Notes under the pieces: model-generated
What the model was told of the DNA's origin: nothing
What the model saw: only the letters and a program-made list of their open reading frames with translations
Databases searched by the model: none
Shown here: in pieces, positions 1 to 9,474 of the stretch
Position numbering within the stretch: position 1 is the stretch's first letter
Layout of the letters: every line of letters begins with the position of its first letter
Position numbers and translations under genes: made by a program
Origin: UBA6544 sp049601975
GTDB lineage: Bacteria; Pseudomonadota; Alphaproteobacteria; UBA8366
Reading direction: 5' to 3'
Length of the DNA: 64,000 nt
Assembly (NCBI GenBank): GCA_049601975.1
Contig: JBMYRC010000004.1
Location: forward strand, 17,474-81,473

Positions 1-1
1 G

Positions 2-565
2 GAAAATGCCATTACTATTTCCCGCTATACCGGCGGTAACGTCATCGTCTCGGTCTTCGGCAATTCGGCCGACAGGGTGCTGCCCTATCTCGCCGATAGC
101 CTGATCAAGCATACTGGTTGGGAGCTGTGCTTTACGGTGGGGATCGCGACTGGCACCTATCAGCCGCTTTTGGTGTTGAGCCCGATCATCGCCCAAGTGT
201 TGGCGAAGTCCGGCCTGTCGAAGCAGGATGTCCAGCAATGGCTGTTCGAGAATGCGCGGATTACGGCGGAGAAGTTCGAGAAATATATTGGTGAGTACAC
301 GAACTTCGTGCCGGGGCAACGCAAACTCTCGGATATGGTACGGTTGGGCCAAGCGCCGAAAGTGTTCGGCGAGTCCGATGACCCAAATCGTTTAGTGCCG
401 TTGGTCTGCGTGCCGGAGGATATTCTGATTGCGGTCTCCGGCGATCCGTTACGGACGAACTGCTATCTGTTCATCCACAACGGCATGTTGGGATACACGA
501 CGCCGAAGGGCATCGAATTGCCGACGGATTGGAGTACTAAGCTAAGGGCGGCCCGGAATAGGTAG
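2..565 (+). CDS. Conserved hypothetical protein, 5'-truncated by window edge
   Basis: The reading frame is open from base 2, so the gene begins outside the window and 187 C-terminal residues are visible. The first internal ATG (77) lies well inside the continuous frame and is not the real start. The C-terminal half has a conserved-looking core with SDDPNRLVP followed by a hydrophobic strand (ILIAVSGD) and a final FIHNGMLGY block. I do not recognise a named domain. It ends in TAG and is followed by a hairpin with a T-run, so it is probably the last gene of its transcription unit. Confidence 0.75.
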   Translation, partial: ENAITISRYTGGNVIVSVFGNSADRVLPYLADSLIKHTGWELCFTVGIATGTYQPLLVLSPIIAQVLAKSGLSKQDVQQWLFENARITAEKFEKYIGEYTNFVPGQRKLSDMVRLGQAPKVFGESDDPNRLVPLVCVPEDILIAVSGDPLRTNCYLFIHNGMLGYTTPKGIELPTDWSTKLRAARNR

Positions 566-580
566 GGGCTGTCCCTCTGC

Positions 581-630
581 ATTCGTCATTCCGGGTACAG
601 GCTTTGCCCGTCCCCGAATGACGAATTTTT
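581..630 (+). terminator. Hairpin with T-run after the first gene
   Basis: ATTCGTCATTC (581-591) pairs perfectly with GAATGACGAAT (616-626) across a 24-nt loop. TTTTT runs through 626-630 on the plus strand. It lies 16 bp after the stop of the first gene and before the convergent cupin gene. The arm sequence resembles the palindromic repeats found at other gene ends in this window, so it may be a repeat serving as a terminator. Confidence 0.6.
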
Positions 631-708
631 CTGTTGTCGTTCCATGACCTGCGGAGAAAATTCGAAATTTTGGCCTGAGCGGACCGCACGATCGATATGT
701 CTGCGAAC

Positions 709-1368
709 TCATGCGGGCGGCAGATGCCCGCGCTTTACCCACAGTACACAGCCCTCGTCGCTCCAGGGCGCATGCTTGCTGCCGTCGGGCTGGCGCAACC
801 ACGTGCCGGATGGATAGACGCCGTGCTCGTCTTTGAGCACGCCTTTCAGGACCAGAACTTCTTCGCCACCGGGGTGGGGGTCGTGCTCGACTTTTGCACT
901 CGGCTCAAACTTTACCAATCGGACGGTCTCATCGCCGAATTCGTGCAGCGCCATGGCGCTCAGTCCCGGCTTGCCACGGGGCACCCATTCGCCGGTATTG
1001 GTGTCGACCGCGAATTGGCGGTCGTCACCGGGCTCGAACTGGCGCAGTTTCACGAGGATCGTGCAGCCGTCTTTACTGAACGGTGAGTGCCGCGTGCCGT
1101 CCGGGTTGCGAATATAGGTGCCGGCCGGATAGTCGCCGTGCTCATCGGAAAACACTCCCTCCAGGGCCAGAAACTCTTCGCCCATCGGGTGTTCGTGCTC
1201 CGGGAAGCCGCTGTTGGTGGCGTAGCGCACGATGGAAGTAGCACGCGCTTTTTCCTCGCCGATACGGTCCAACATCTTGCGCTCGACCCCGCCCGCCGGA
1301 GACGCGATCCACTCCATCGCGTTGGTGTCCCATTGGGCGCGTTTTGAAAAATCCGCGTGGAGCTTCAT
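709..1368 (-). CDS. ChrR-like double-cupin protein
   Basis: A 219-residue cytosolic protein made of two tandem cupin modules of the ChrR type. The first carries HEHPMGEE and ends near NPDGTRHSPFS. The second carries HDPHPGGEE and ends near QPDGSKHAPWS. Each copy keeps the His-x-His-type, Glu and distal His residues that bind a metal in cupins. There is no N-terminal zinc-binding anti-sigma segment, so it is not a canonical ChrR anti-sigma factor. No sigma-factor gene lies beside it. The product is probably a metal-binding cupin whose substrate cannot be told from sequence. Confidence 0.8.
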   Translation of the reverse strand: MKLHADFSKRAQWDTNAMEWIASPAGGVERKMLDRIGEEKARATSIVRYATNSGFPEHEHPMGEEFLALEGVFSDEHGDYPAGTYIRNPDGTRHSPFSKDGCTILVKLRQFEPGDDRQFAVDTNTGEWVPRGKPGLSAMALHEFGDETVRLVKFEPSAKVEHDPHPGGEEVLVLKGVLKDEHGVYPSGTWLRQPDGSKHAPWSDEGCVLWVKRGHLPPA

Positions 1369-1393
1369 TTCCGTATCCTTTCGGTCGCAACAG

Positions 1394-2236
1394 CTATTTT
1401 TCTATGAGTTTCGGCGCTTGCGCCGGTCTCGATATTTTTGCCGTGGAGCGCAAGTCGCCGACGATTTTTTCGTACGCTTTACGGCCGAGTTCCTGGCGCA
1501 GTTTGGCTGCGACTTCGTTGAAGGGGGCGGCTTCTGCTTTGCGGCGTTCCTCCAATTTGATGATATGCCAGCCGAACTGTGTTTTGACTGGTGCCTTGGT
1601 GAATTCACCCGCCTTAAGCGCGAAGGCAGCTTTTGAGAATTCGGGCACCATCATCCCGTCGGAGAAAAACCCCAAATCGCCGCCCTTGGCGCTGGAAGGC
1701 CCGGTTGAGTGTTCCTTCGCGGCCGCGGCGAAATCACCTTTATCGCCCAGTTCCGCGATGATTTTCTTCGCTTCGGCTTCGGTTTTCACCAAGATGTGGC
1801 GTGCGCGGATTTCCTCGGGCCGTTTCGCACCTGCGATTTGTTCGCGGTATGCGGCCTTCAGTGCATCGTCGGTCAATTGCTCACCAATTTTAGTCTCAAG
1901 ATACATTTGCTGGAGAACGCCGTCGGAAAGCACCTTGATCCGCCGTTTGACCTCCGCCGTTTCCGCCAATCCGCTTTTGCGCGCGGCGTTCGAGACCAAG
2001 GTTTGCTCGATCAACCGTTCGACGATCTGATCGGCCATTTGGCCCAATCCGGCTTGGCGGTATTGTTCGGGCAGTGTCTGAAAAAGCGCCACCACATCCG
2101 AAGAATATATATTCTCTCCATCGACGGTGGCGACGATGACTTTTTCTTTGGCCGCGGTCGGCGCGGTTTGCGCGGCAGCGGGAAAGGCAATGAACGGCAC
2201 GACCGCCATTGCGGCGGTGATTATGGCACGCTTCAT
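1394..2236 (-). CDS. Parvulin-type peptidyl-prolyl cis-trans isomerase, periplasmic
   Basis: A 280-residue protein that starts with a signal peptide (MKRAIITAAMAVVPFIAFPA, cut near AAAQ). A SurA/PpiD-like N-terminal helical region follows, then one PpiC rotamase domain at about residues 140-235, with the hallmarks RARHILVKTE, GGDLGFF and FGWHIIKLEE. It should isomerise prolyl bonds and chaperone exported proteins in the periplasm. The ATG at 2236 is chosen because AAGGAAC lies just upstream; the frame extends 20 codons further but without a signal-like start. The single rotamase domain resembles alphaproteobacterial PrsA/PpiC chaperones more than SurA, which has two. Confidence 0.9.
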   Translation of the reverse strand: MKRAIITAAMAVVPFIAFPAAAQTAPTAAKEKVIVATVDGENIYSSDVVALFQTLPEQYRQAGLGQMADQIVERLIEQTLVSNAARKSGLAETAEVKRRIKVLSDGVLQQMYLETKIGEQLTDDALKAAYREQIAGAKRPEEIRARHILVKTEAEAKKIIAELGDKGDFAAAAKEHSTGPSSAKGGDLGFFSDGMMVPEFSKAAFALKAGEFTKAPVKTQFGWHIIKLEERRKAEAAPFNEVAAKLRQELGRKAYEKIVGDLRSTAKISRPAQAPKLIEK

Positions 2237-2337
2237 GAGATGTTCCTTTAAAATGCAAATTTTTGCGGAGTGTCGCAGAGATGGGCAGTGCTGCAAATAA
2301 ATTCCAGCACCGGCTCACTGTTTTGTGTTTGTCTGGG

Positions 2338-3084
2338 TTAATTCACGTTCACGGCGTCGCCGAGCACGTAACCGATTTCGTCATTTATCACGAGGTCAGC
2401 GTGGCTGTCATGCTCTGTTTCGTCCCGATTCAGAATTGCGTAAGTAGCACCGTTCCGCTTTGCCATGAGTGGGAACCCCGCGGCCGGATAGACGACCAAG
2501 GAAGACCCGATGGAGATCATTAGATCGCAGGCCATGGTTTCGATCTCTGCCGCGCGCATGGCGTCCTCCGGCATTTGCTGTCCGAAAGAAATCGTCGCTG
2601 TTTTCACATAAGGGCTAGCGCAGTTCTTACATTTGGGCAGGGTCTCGTCCCGCGCGAAAGGTTCCAGAATTTCGCTAAGCTTGTGCCTTTCCCCGCAATC
2701 GAGACAATGGGCGTATGTGGAATTTCCGTGCAGTTCGATCACCTTCTCGTCCGGCACGCCCGAGGTCTGATGCAGGCCGTCGATATTCTGAGTGATGACG
2801 GCCGAAATTTTGCCTTCGCGCACTAATTTTTCGACCGCGCGGTGACCGCGATTCGGCGTCGCCTTTTGCATGGTTTTGTCGGTCTCGATCTTGCGCCGCC
2901 AGGTCTCGCGCCGCATTTCCTCGGAATCCATGAAATCCTGAAAATACACCGGCTTAAATTTGTCCCAAACACCCCCAGGGCTGCGGAAATCTGGGATACC
3001 GGATTCAGTGCTGATACCAGCTCCGGTGAAGACAACGACCCGGTTTGCGGTCTCGATTAATTCCTTTAGCTGATCGGCGTACAT
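2338..3084 (-). CDS. cobB: NAD-dependent protein deacylase (sirtuin, CobB type)
   Basis: A 248-residue Sir2-family enzyme that removes acyl groups from lysines using NAD+. Visible motifs in order: the NAD-binding FTGAGISTESGIPDFRS, the catalytic TQNIDGLHQ with its general-base His, a structural zinc site of two CxxC pairs (CLDC and CKNC), and the GSSL loop. The start at 3084 follows AGAGGAAC at good spacing; an in-frame ATG at 3099 and a TTG at 3117 are alternatives. Upstream and divergent is the DAHP synthase gene, with no obvious functional link. Confidence 0.92.
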   Translation of the reverse strand: MYADQLKELIETANRVVVFTGAGISTESGIPDFRSPGGVWDKFKPVYFQDFMDSEEMRRETWRRKIETDKTMQKATPNRGHRAVEKLVREGKISAVITQNIDGLHQTSGVPDEKVIELHGNSTYAHCLDCGERHKLSEILEPFARDETLPKCKNCASPYVKTATISFGQQMPEDAMRAAEIETMACDLMISIGSSLVVYPAAGFPLMAKRNGATYAILNRDETEHDSHADLVINDEIGYVLGDAVNVN

Positions 3085-3241
3085 GTCGTTCCTCTGCATG
3101 CTTTCTTCAAAAGCCAATCACGACTGAATTAAGGGGACAAGCGGTGATTTATATTCGTTCTGGAAATTCAAGGGGTTTGGGCGTAAATGTACGGCCAATG
3201 GCGGGGTCTTAACCGCTGACACGATACATATGGGGACTATT

Positions 3242-4630
3242 ATGGCTCGGGATTGGACGCCGGAATCTTGGCGCGGATTGCCGATTCTCCAGGTGCCGGA
3301 TTATCCGGATCAGGTGAAATTGGACGCCGCGGAAAACACGCTCAGAGCGCAACCGCCGTTGGTATTTGCCGGCGAGGCTCGGAAACTCAAAGCAAACCTT
3401 GCACGGGTGTCCGAGGGTAAGGCCTTTTTGCTGCAGGGGGGCGATTGCGCGGAGAGTTTCGCGGAATTCAGCGCGAACAACATCCGCGATACCTTCAAGG
3501 TATTGCTTCAGATGGCGGTTGTCCTGACGTTTGCCGCTTCTTGTCCCGTCGTGAAGGTCGGACGGATGGCGGGTCAATTCGCCAAGCCCCGCTCGGATCC
3601 GAACGAGGTCCAGGGCGACATGTCTCTGCCGAGCTATCGCGGCGATATCGTTAATAATATTGAGTTCCTACCGGAAGCACGTGAGCCCGATCCAAGTCGC
3701 ATGGTGCAAGCTTACAATCAGGCATCTGCGACATTGAATCTGTTGCGCGCCTTCGCACAAGGCGGTTTCGCGGACTTGCATCAAGTGCATCGCTGGACGC
3801 TCGACTTTGTGGACGGAAGCCCCCAGGGTGAGGAATACCGTGAGCTTGCGACCCGTATCGGTGAATCGCTCGAATTCATGGAAGCGTGCGGGATCACGGC
3901 GGAAGTCGTGCCGCAAATGCGCGAGACGGAATTCTATACCAGCCACGAAGCGCTGTTGCTCTGGTACGAGGAAGCGTTGACCCGCGAGGATAGTCTGACC
4001 GGTGAGTGGTACGACTGTTCGGCGCATATGCTCTGGATCGGCGACCGAACTCGTCAGTTGGACAGCGCGCATGTTGAGTATCTGCGCGGTGTCAAAAATC
4101 CGATTGGTGTGAAATGTGGCCCTACATCGGATCCCGACGAGCTGCTTCGCTTGATCGACATCCTCAACCCGGAGAATGAAGCGGGTCGCTTGACCCTGAT
4201 TTCACGGATGGGACATCAGAATGTCGAGAAGCACCTGCCGAACCTAATCCGCTCAGTCGAGCGCGAGGGTGCGAAAGTCGTTTGGTCTTGCGATCCAATG
4301 CACGGTAATACGATTAAGGCACCGAGCGGCTACAAGACACGGCCCTTCGATCAAATCCTCGAAGAGGTGCGGCGCGTATTCGATGTGCATCAAGCGGAAG
4401 GCACCTATGCCGGTGGCGTCCATTTCGAGATGACGGGACAGGATGTGACGGAATGCTTGGGTGGTGCGCAGGCGATCAGCGACGATTCATTGTCGCAACG
4501 CTATCACACCCATTGCGATCCACGCCTCAATGCCAGTCAGGCCTTGGAACTAGCGTTCCTGGTCGCGGACTCGCTCAAGGGTTTGCGGAACGGTGTTGCC
4601 GCGAATGGAGAGACGGCCGTCGCGTCGTGA
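3242..4630 (+). CDS. Class II 3-deoxy-7-phosphoheptulonate synthase
   Basis: A 462-residue type II DAHP synthase, which condenses phosphoenolpyruvate and erythrose 4-phosphate in the first step of the shikimate pathway. Signature stretches are LLQGGDCAESF, KVGRMAGQFAKPRS, CDPMHGNT and HFEMTGQDVTECLGG. Together these include the metal-binding Cys, His and Glu residues and the PEP-binding Arg/Lys residues of the family. The ATG at 3242 is preferred because GGGGA sits five bases upstream; an earlier ATG at 3230 overlaps that ribosome site. The length is normal for the plant/actinobacterial/alphaproteobacterial type. Confidence 0.95.
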   Translation: MARDWTPESWRGLPILQVPDYPDQVKLDAAENTLRAQPPLVFAGEARKLKANLARVSEGKAFLLQGGDCAESFAEFSANNIRDTFKVLLQMAVVLTFAASCPVVKVGRMAGQFAKPRSDPNEVQGDMSLPSYRGDIVNNIEFLPEAREPDPSRMVQAYNQASATLNLLRAFAQGGFADLHQVHRWTLDFVDGSPQGEEYRELATRIGESLEFMEACGITAEVVPQMRETEFYTSHEALLLWYEEALTREDSLTGEWYDCSAHMLWIGDRTRQLDSAHVEYLRGVKNPIGVKCGPTSDPDELLRLIDILNPENEAGRLTLISRMGHQNVEKHLPNLIRSVEREGAKVVWSCDPMHGNTIKAPSGYKTRPFDQILEEVRRVFDVHQAEGTYAGGVHFEMTGQDVTECLGGAQAISDDSLSQRYHTHCDPRLNASQALELAFLVADSLKGLRNGVAANGETAVAS

Positions 4631-4681
4631 CGGCGGGTTGCTTGAGTTAACCGGAGCGCGCATGTTGCGCCGGAGGGTGCG

Positions 4682-5803
4682 ATGACGGTGAAGCCGGATG
4701 AAATCAGCCGCTGGGCCGACGTCTATTTTAATCGGACAAAGCGGACGGTCGAGAAGTTCGGCGACGTTTCCGTGACCTATGCGATATTCATGCGGCGACC
4801 GGTGGTCTCGGCCCCGAAGCTTGCGATTGATTGGCTGAACGAGGTCGCGGCAGCGCGCGGCGCCACATTCAAGATCGAGTTGACCCATGACGAGGGCCGC
4901 TGGGTCGGCGCCGGTGAACCTTTAATGTTTATCAGCGGGCCGTTTGCCCATCTCGTCGATCTCGAGACTCTACTTTTGCAAAAGATCGGCCCGCCTTGTG
5001 TGGCTGCCTGGAACGCCTACACAATGTGTATGGATTTGCCGAACGTGGCCTTTTTGGCGATGGATGCGCGTCATTGCGCCGGGACGGAAATGGCGGAAAT
5101 GATGGCCTATGCTGCCTCTGTCGGCTCGGCGCGGGCACGTCGGAAGGGCGATTCCGTGCAAGGATTCATCGGCAATGCGACCGATGCGACTGCGCATTAC
5201 TACGGCCGAGAAGCTGGGCTGGGGACAATGCCCCACGCGTTGATCGGCTACGCGGGTTCGACCCTCCGCGCGGCGGAAATGTTCCATGATACGTTTCCCG
5301 GCGAGGACATCACGGTGCTGGTCGACTATTTCGGCAAAGAGGTCAGCGACGCCATCACAGTCTGCGAACGGTTCCCCGATATGGCGTCCGAAGGTCGGCT
5401 CGCGTTTCGCCTGGATACGCCGGGTGGGCGGTTCTGCGAAGGATTGGATCCAGCGGCATCCTATGCGGTACTCGACCGAAATGTTCCCGAAGCCATTAGA
5501 GGCTATCGGACGGAGACCGAGTTACGCCACTTAATTGGACCCGGCGTCACCGTGGCTGCGGCCTGGTATTTGCGGGAATCTTTGGACGAGGCCGGTTTTG
5601 CAAACGCGAAAATTGTTTGTTCCAGTGGTTTCAGCCCCGAGAAATGTAACGCCTTCGCCATCGGCGAAGCACCAGTTGATGTCATCGGTACGGGAAGTTT
5701 TTTGCCGGAGCGTTGGACGGAAACCTATGCCACCGCCGATATCGTGGCGTATGACGGCGTGCCGCGCGTGAAGGTTGGTCGTGAGTTCCTGCTGCGGCGC
5801 TAG
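4682..5803 (+). CDS. pncB: Nicotinate phosphoribosyltransferase
   Basis: A 373-residue enzyme converting nicotinate and PRPP to nicotinate mononucleotide in NAD salvage (Preiss-Handler pathway). It carries the family core: a substrate loop with the conserved His in LGTMPHALIGY, an acidic strand ITVLVDYFG, and the phosphate-binding region CSSGFS...VIGTGSFLP near the C terminus. It is short for the family but appears complete. It follows the DAHP synthase by 51 bp on the same strand and may be cotranscribed. Its TAG stop overlaps the TAG of the convergent relic gene within the tetranucleotide CTAG (5800-5803). Confidence 0.88.
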   Translation: MTVKPDEISRWADVYFNRTKRTVEKFGDVSVTYAIFMRRPVVSAPKLAIDWLNEVAAARGATFKIELTHDEGRWVGAGEPLMFISGPFAHLVDLETLLLQKIGPPCVAAWNAYTMCMDLPNVAFLAMDARHCAGTEMAEMMAYAASVGSARARRKGDSVQGFIGNATDATAHYYGREAGLGTMPHALIGYAGSTLRAAEMFHDTFPGEDITVLVDYFGKEVSDAITVCERFPDMASEGRLAFRLDTPGGRFCEGLDPAASYAVLDRNVPEAIRGYRTETELRHLIGPGVTVAAAWYLRESLDEAGFANAKIVCSSGFSPEKCNAFAIGEAPVDVIGTGSFLPERWTETYATADIVAYDGVPRVKVGREFLLRR

Positions 5804-6994
5804 AAAAACCGCGAGACGCGAAAGTTGAAGAAGCTATCCCGCTTGAAGGGTGCAAAGGCGTTCGCCGGATCCACATTGACCAAAAAGCGGGCCTCCGCCT
5901 CTACCTTCCAACTGTCGCCGATGCGGCGCTCGGCCTCTACAAATAGCGAAGAAGTACCGTCGTCCATATCCGCGACGATTCCGGCCAAGGCTTGAGTGTC
6001 GTCGATATCATTGAGCGCCTAGCGGGTTCCGACAAACACGTCGTTATTGAATGCCGTCGATGGGGTCGAGGCCGGGTCCCGGCCATTGTGATGGTTCTCC
6101 ATGAGAAATCCGAGATCGGAAACACTCTCGGAGATTTGAAAGAAGGTATATTCGAACCCGCCAACCATAGCGGCGAAGGCGCTTCCGTGTTCCTCGCGGA
6201 GAATTCCTTCAAATTTCCACAGCCATTCCACGTTCGTATATTGAAGATCGACGCCGGCTTGGGTGATTAGATCGTAATGAGGGATATGCCGTGCCTCGTC
6301 AGCACTGAGAGGAAGACGCGCTTCCCGACTTAGTCCGTGAAATCCGGAAAACCCGATGTCCCAGTCGCCCTCAACTTGCGAGTACCGGGTGGTGAAATCC
6401 ACATGGGCGTTGCCTTGGCCTGTCTCCAGGATGGCTGCGTTCTCGCTGACGGGTTGCGCTGTTCTGAGCCGCTTTTTGGCGTCAAAAAAAAGTGCGTTCG
6501 CGGAATTCTGGCAAAATAAAGACGTCCTACCGGCCCCAACCCTTTTGCACACCTACGTTCAGCATCGGTTGGCCGAGCTTATCTTTTTCATCGGTGTCTT
6601 CTGAAAGGGCAATTTGGTTGATGATATCAACCGAGTGGCGGGATTCGGCGACCCCCCAGAAGACCTTGTTGGCACCCACCAGAAAATCCCAGTCACCGCT
6701 ACGGGTCGAGATATAGGCCTCTCGGATGCCGACATGACTGCGGTCTGAATTGCGGCCCGTCAAACGAGTGAACGGGGAAACGTTGCCTTCACTGCGATAG
6801 CGCAGTTTGGGCGAAAGTATGGGTGAGGGCTCGGCACCCGACAGCTGAGCATCGAAAGACGAGGTTTGCGGGAACCAACGAACCTCGCTCGCGATAAATC
6901 CGGAGACGCTGGTCTCGCCCGCCGCTGGCAGGCTCCGGAGCAATAGGCTACTCAGGACACCCAACCATCCAAAGTTTTTGACGACTGGGTTCAT
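5800..6994 (-). pseudogene. Outer-membrane beta-barrel-like protein, broken
   Basis: This is the third gene of a decayed export cluster. An intact signal-like N terminus (start 6994) is followed by strand-rich sequence with alternating aromatic residues. The frame is interrupted by TAG at 6527-6529, by a frameshift at an eight-T run (6484-6491, minus strand) and by TAG at 6019-6021. Sequence after each lesion continues the same protein: ILPEFRERTF between the first two, then KRLRTAQPV, and after the last stop ALNDIDDTQALAG. It ends with the aromatic RFF typical of outer-membrane proteins. Its ATG overlaps the stop of the preceding gene (ATGA), so the cluster was once translationally coupled. 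Confidence 0.85.
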
Positions 6995-7750
6995 CGCAAC
7001 CGCTTCAGAATACTTTTGGAGAAGTCGTGGTCGCGTTGGCCGGTCTTGAATGCGTAGTCGCTAAAGCGCAGGTCGGTGCTTTTGCGGGTTTGATGGTTGG
7101 TCATAGAAAGCAGGCGGGAGCGCCAATACTTGCCGTCGTATTGTTTCCTTTCCTTTTGCGCCAACGTCTTCAGTAAATCGTAGCGGCGATCAAAGAATTC
7201 GACCTTGCGGACCTGGTAATCCTTCTGGTCGATCTCGGGCGAGCTGCCGTGAGTAACCGGAATGCTCGTAGCGTGGTTTTCGTTCGACCACATGGCAGGT
7301 CAGCTCACCACAGGATTCTGATCTAATATAGCGATAGGAGTACTTATTGAGCTCCAGCGCCGTGAAATACTCGAAAGCAAATTCGCTGCCGACGAAAGGG
7401 CCGGACTTGTTGACTGAAGTAATTCGTTTGACCCACTTCAGTGCCGGCAGATATAGCCATTGATTGTCCGCGTGCAAATTTTTGGCGTGAGAAAGCGGGG
7501 CGGTGCCGTCGATATCGGCGGGGCTATCGAAGATGATGATGTTTTTATCACCGACCTGTTCGTCCGGAACCTCGAGAGTGTTCAGGATAAGGGTCCGCGT
7601 CACTTCGCGGCCCGCAGCGTTTCGCAACACCATTTTCATTTTCACCCGGCTTTCGGTGAAACCCCGGTCCGAGCGGTCGCTGCGCGCCGCGATGGAGAAA
7701 CTTTTTTCTTCGATGGTCTCGGCGCTTGTCTGAGCCGAGACTGGACGGCA
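6991..7750 (-). pseudogene. Outer membrane lipoprotein-sorting (LolA-like) protein, broken
   Basis: The encoded protein resembles the LolA-like periplasmic family usually paired with MMPL exporters. Recognisable blocks are MKMVLRNAAGREVTR, QWLYLPALKWVKRI, GSEFAFEYF and YQVRKVEFFDRR. The 5' end is lost: the frame begins at the last residues of a signal peptide (PVSAQ) directly joined to exporter sequence. A single-base shift near 7240 separates RYEHSGYSRQ from IDQKDYQVRKVEF, although both belong to the same protein. No functional product is expected. Confidence 0.85.
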
Positions 7751-9373
7751 GCGACATTTCGTACAGAAGCAGGTATTGGGCGGCGAGGCGGTGGTCGTCC
7801 TGTATCGCATACCATGTCGCATCATCGCCGTGCATGTTCTTGTTGTGGCGTTTGATAATGTCCGTGTAGCTGCATACATGGCGCACTTCGGGCTGTTTGC
7901 GGAGCCAAACGGTAAAGGTGTCGAGTTTTACCAGATAGTCCTAATTGCTGATGCCGCCGGGCTCGCTGGCTTCGACCGAATACTCGATGGAATAGAGGCC
8001 GGCCAGATGTTCAATGGCAAACTCAGCGTCGCCTCGGAACTGGATCTGACGATCGAAATACTTCACCCATTGATCATCGAGATAGATGGTCAGGATAACC
8101 GCGATCAAGGCCACGGCGACAATTCCGAAGCCAACTAAGATCGAGCGGTAGCGGCGAATAACGAACTCCGATAACCGGTCCATGAAGCGAAGACTCCATC
8201 CACCGGCGACGTCGCAATCTTTCGTCTGCAACGGCAGGAGGCTCATAACCGCGGGCAGAAACGCGAGAGAAATTGCCCAAGCGATAGCGATGCCGACGGC
8301 CGTAATATTTCCAAGATCGTGATAGGGCCGTGCGTCTGAGAAGTTCAGGGCGAGGAAACCGACAATGGTCGTCAGGCTGGTGATCGTGACGGCCAATCCG
8401 TTAATGCGCACACTTTCCTTGATCACGGCGATCTTCTCCATCCGTCGCGCATCAGACCGAGTTGAGTTACCAGGATATGGATACTGTCGGCGGTGGCGAG
8501 CGTGAGCACGATTGTCGGCACGATAATCGATATTGGCGTCAGTTTAACGCCGATATATCCGGCAAACCCCATTGCAGCGGCGGTCGAAAATCCGATGACC
8601 AGCAATGTACCGATCGTGCCAGAAACACTGCGCAATAGCGCTACCATGAAGATCAGCAACACCGCGTACATCAGCGGAATCAGCGTCATGGCGTCAGTTT
8701 GGCCGCTCTACGCGAAGGCGTTGTTCAGCATCGATACGCCGCTGAGCGCGATGACGAGGTCGGGAAATTCTCGTTGGATTTCGTCATGGACCGCGCGGAC
8801 GTAGGCGACCGCTTCGGGAACTTCAGTTAAGCTCTTTTCCGGATATTGCAGGACGATGTTGATGCCTGTCGTGCGTCCATTTCTGGCGATGAGGTTGCCG
8901 CGCAATAGCGGTTCAGCAAGTGCGATGGCCTTGCGTTGGTCCAGTTCTATTTGTGGCATATCCTTGCCGTCGCGCACCAGGTCCTCAACCGTGAGGTCAT
9001 CCCCCGCCGCCCAGCTGTGTTGAAAGTTGGTTAGGAAATCGACCTAGATCGCATAGGGCGTTTTCCGTGCCCCAGCCGTAATGCGTTCCACTGCGTCCGC
9101 TTGCTCCTGTGTGAACAAGCCGCTGTTCTTTGTTTGGACGACAACTAGTATGTTGTCATTCTTGGTGTAGATCGCTTGGAACCGCTCAAAATTGATCAGT
9201 TCGGGATTATCGGCACTGAAGAAAATGCGATAATTATTGGCGAACTCCAAATGCCGGGCTCCGGAAGCAGTGCCCATGACGGCCGCGACGGTCAGGATGA
9301 TAACGAACCAACGGTACCGAATAATGAAATTCGCGAAGGTGACGGCCCAACGATCGGAAAGTGAATTGGCCAT
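7748..9373 (-). pseudogene. RND/MMPL-family exporter, broken and 3'-truncated
   Basis: The N terminus is intact with a transmembrane helix (WFVIILTVAAVMGTASG). It is followed by a periplasmic domain, a membrane block (LIPLMYAVLLIFMVALL, TPISIIVPTIVLTLATADS, AIAWAISLAFLPAVMSLL) and the start of the second periplasmic domain, ending at LLLYEMSLP. Lesions are TAG at 9044-9046, TAG at 8708-8710, a frameshift near 8435, TAG at 7941-7943 and a deletion at about 7748 that removes the last third, including transmembrane helices 8-12. The start (9373) lies 25 bp from a TetR-type palindrome. Confidence 0.88.
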
Positions 9374-9397
9374 TTATATTGTCCCAAATGAGTATTA

Positions 9398-9413
9398 CAG
9401 AACATGCGTTCTG
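9398..9413. promoter_or_regulatory. TetR-type operator palindrome O1
   Basis: CAGAACATGCGTTCTG has perfect 6-bp inverted arms and lies between the TetR gene and the exporter relic, 25 bp from the exporter start. It shares the pattern CAGAAY-N4-RTTCTG with two further sites at 9451 and 10080, so it is probably the operator of the neighbouring TetR regulator. Confidence 0.7.
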
Positions 9414-9450
9414 GAACATAGAAAAAGGCGCCGGATTAATCGCAACATAA

Positions 9451-9466
9451 CAGAATAGTTATTCTG
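9451..9466. promoter_or_regulatory. TetR-type operator palindrome O2
   Basis: CAGAATAGTTATTCTG has perfect 7-bp arms. It lies 38 bp from O1 and just past the TetR stop codon, in the region expected to hold the promoter of the exporter cluster. Confidence 0.7.
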
Positions 9467-9474
9467 GTAAAATT

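Noticed and set aside
6019..9046. Amber (TAG) recoding as an explanation for the exporter cluster
   Set aside because: TAG ends several intact genes here (for example at 563 and 5801), and the cluster also has frameshifts and a deletion.
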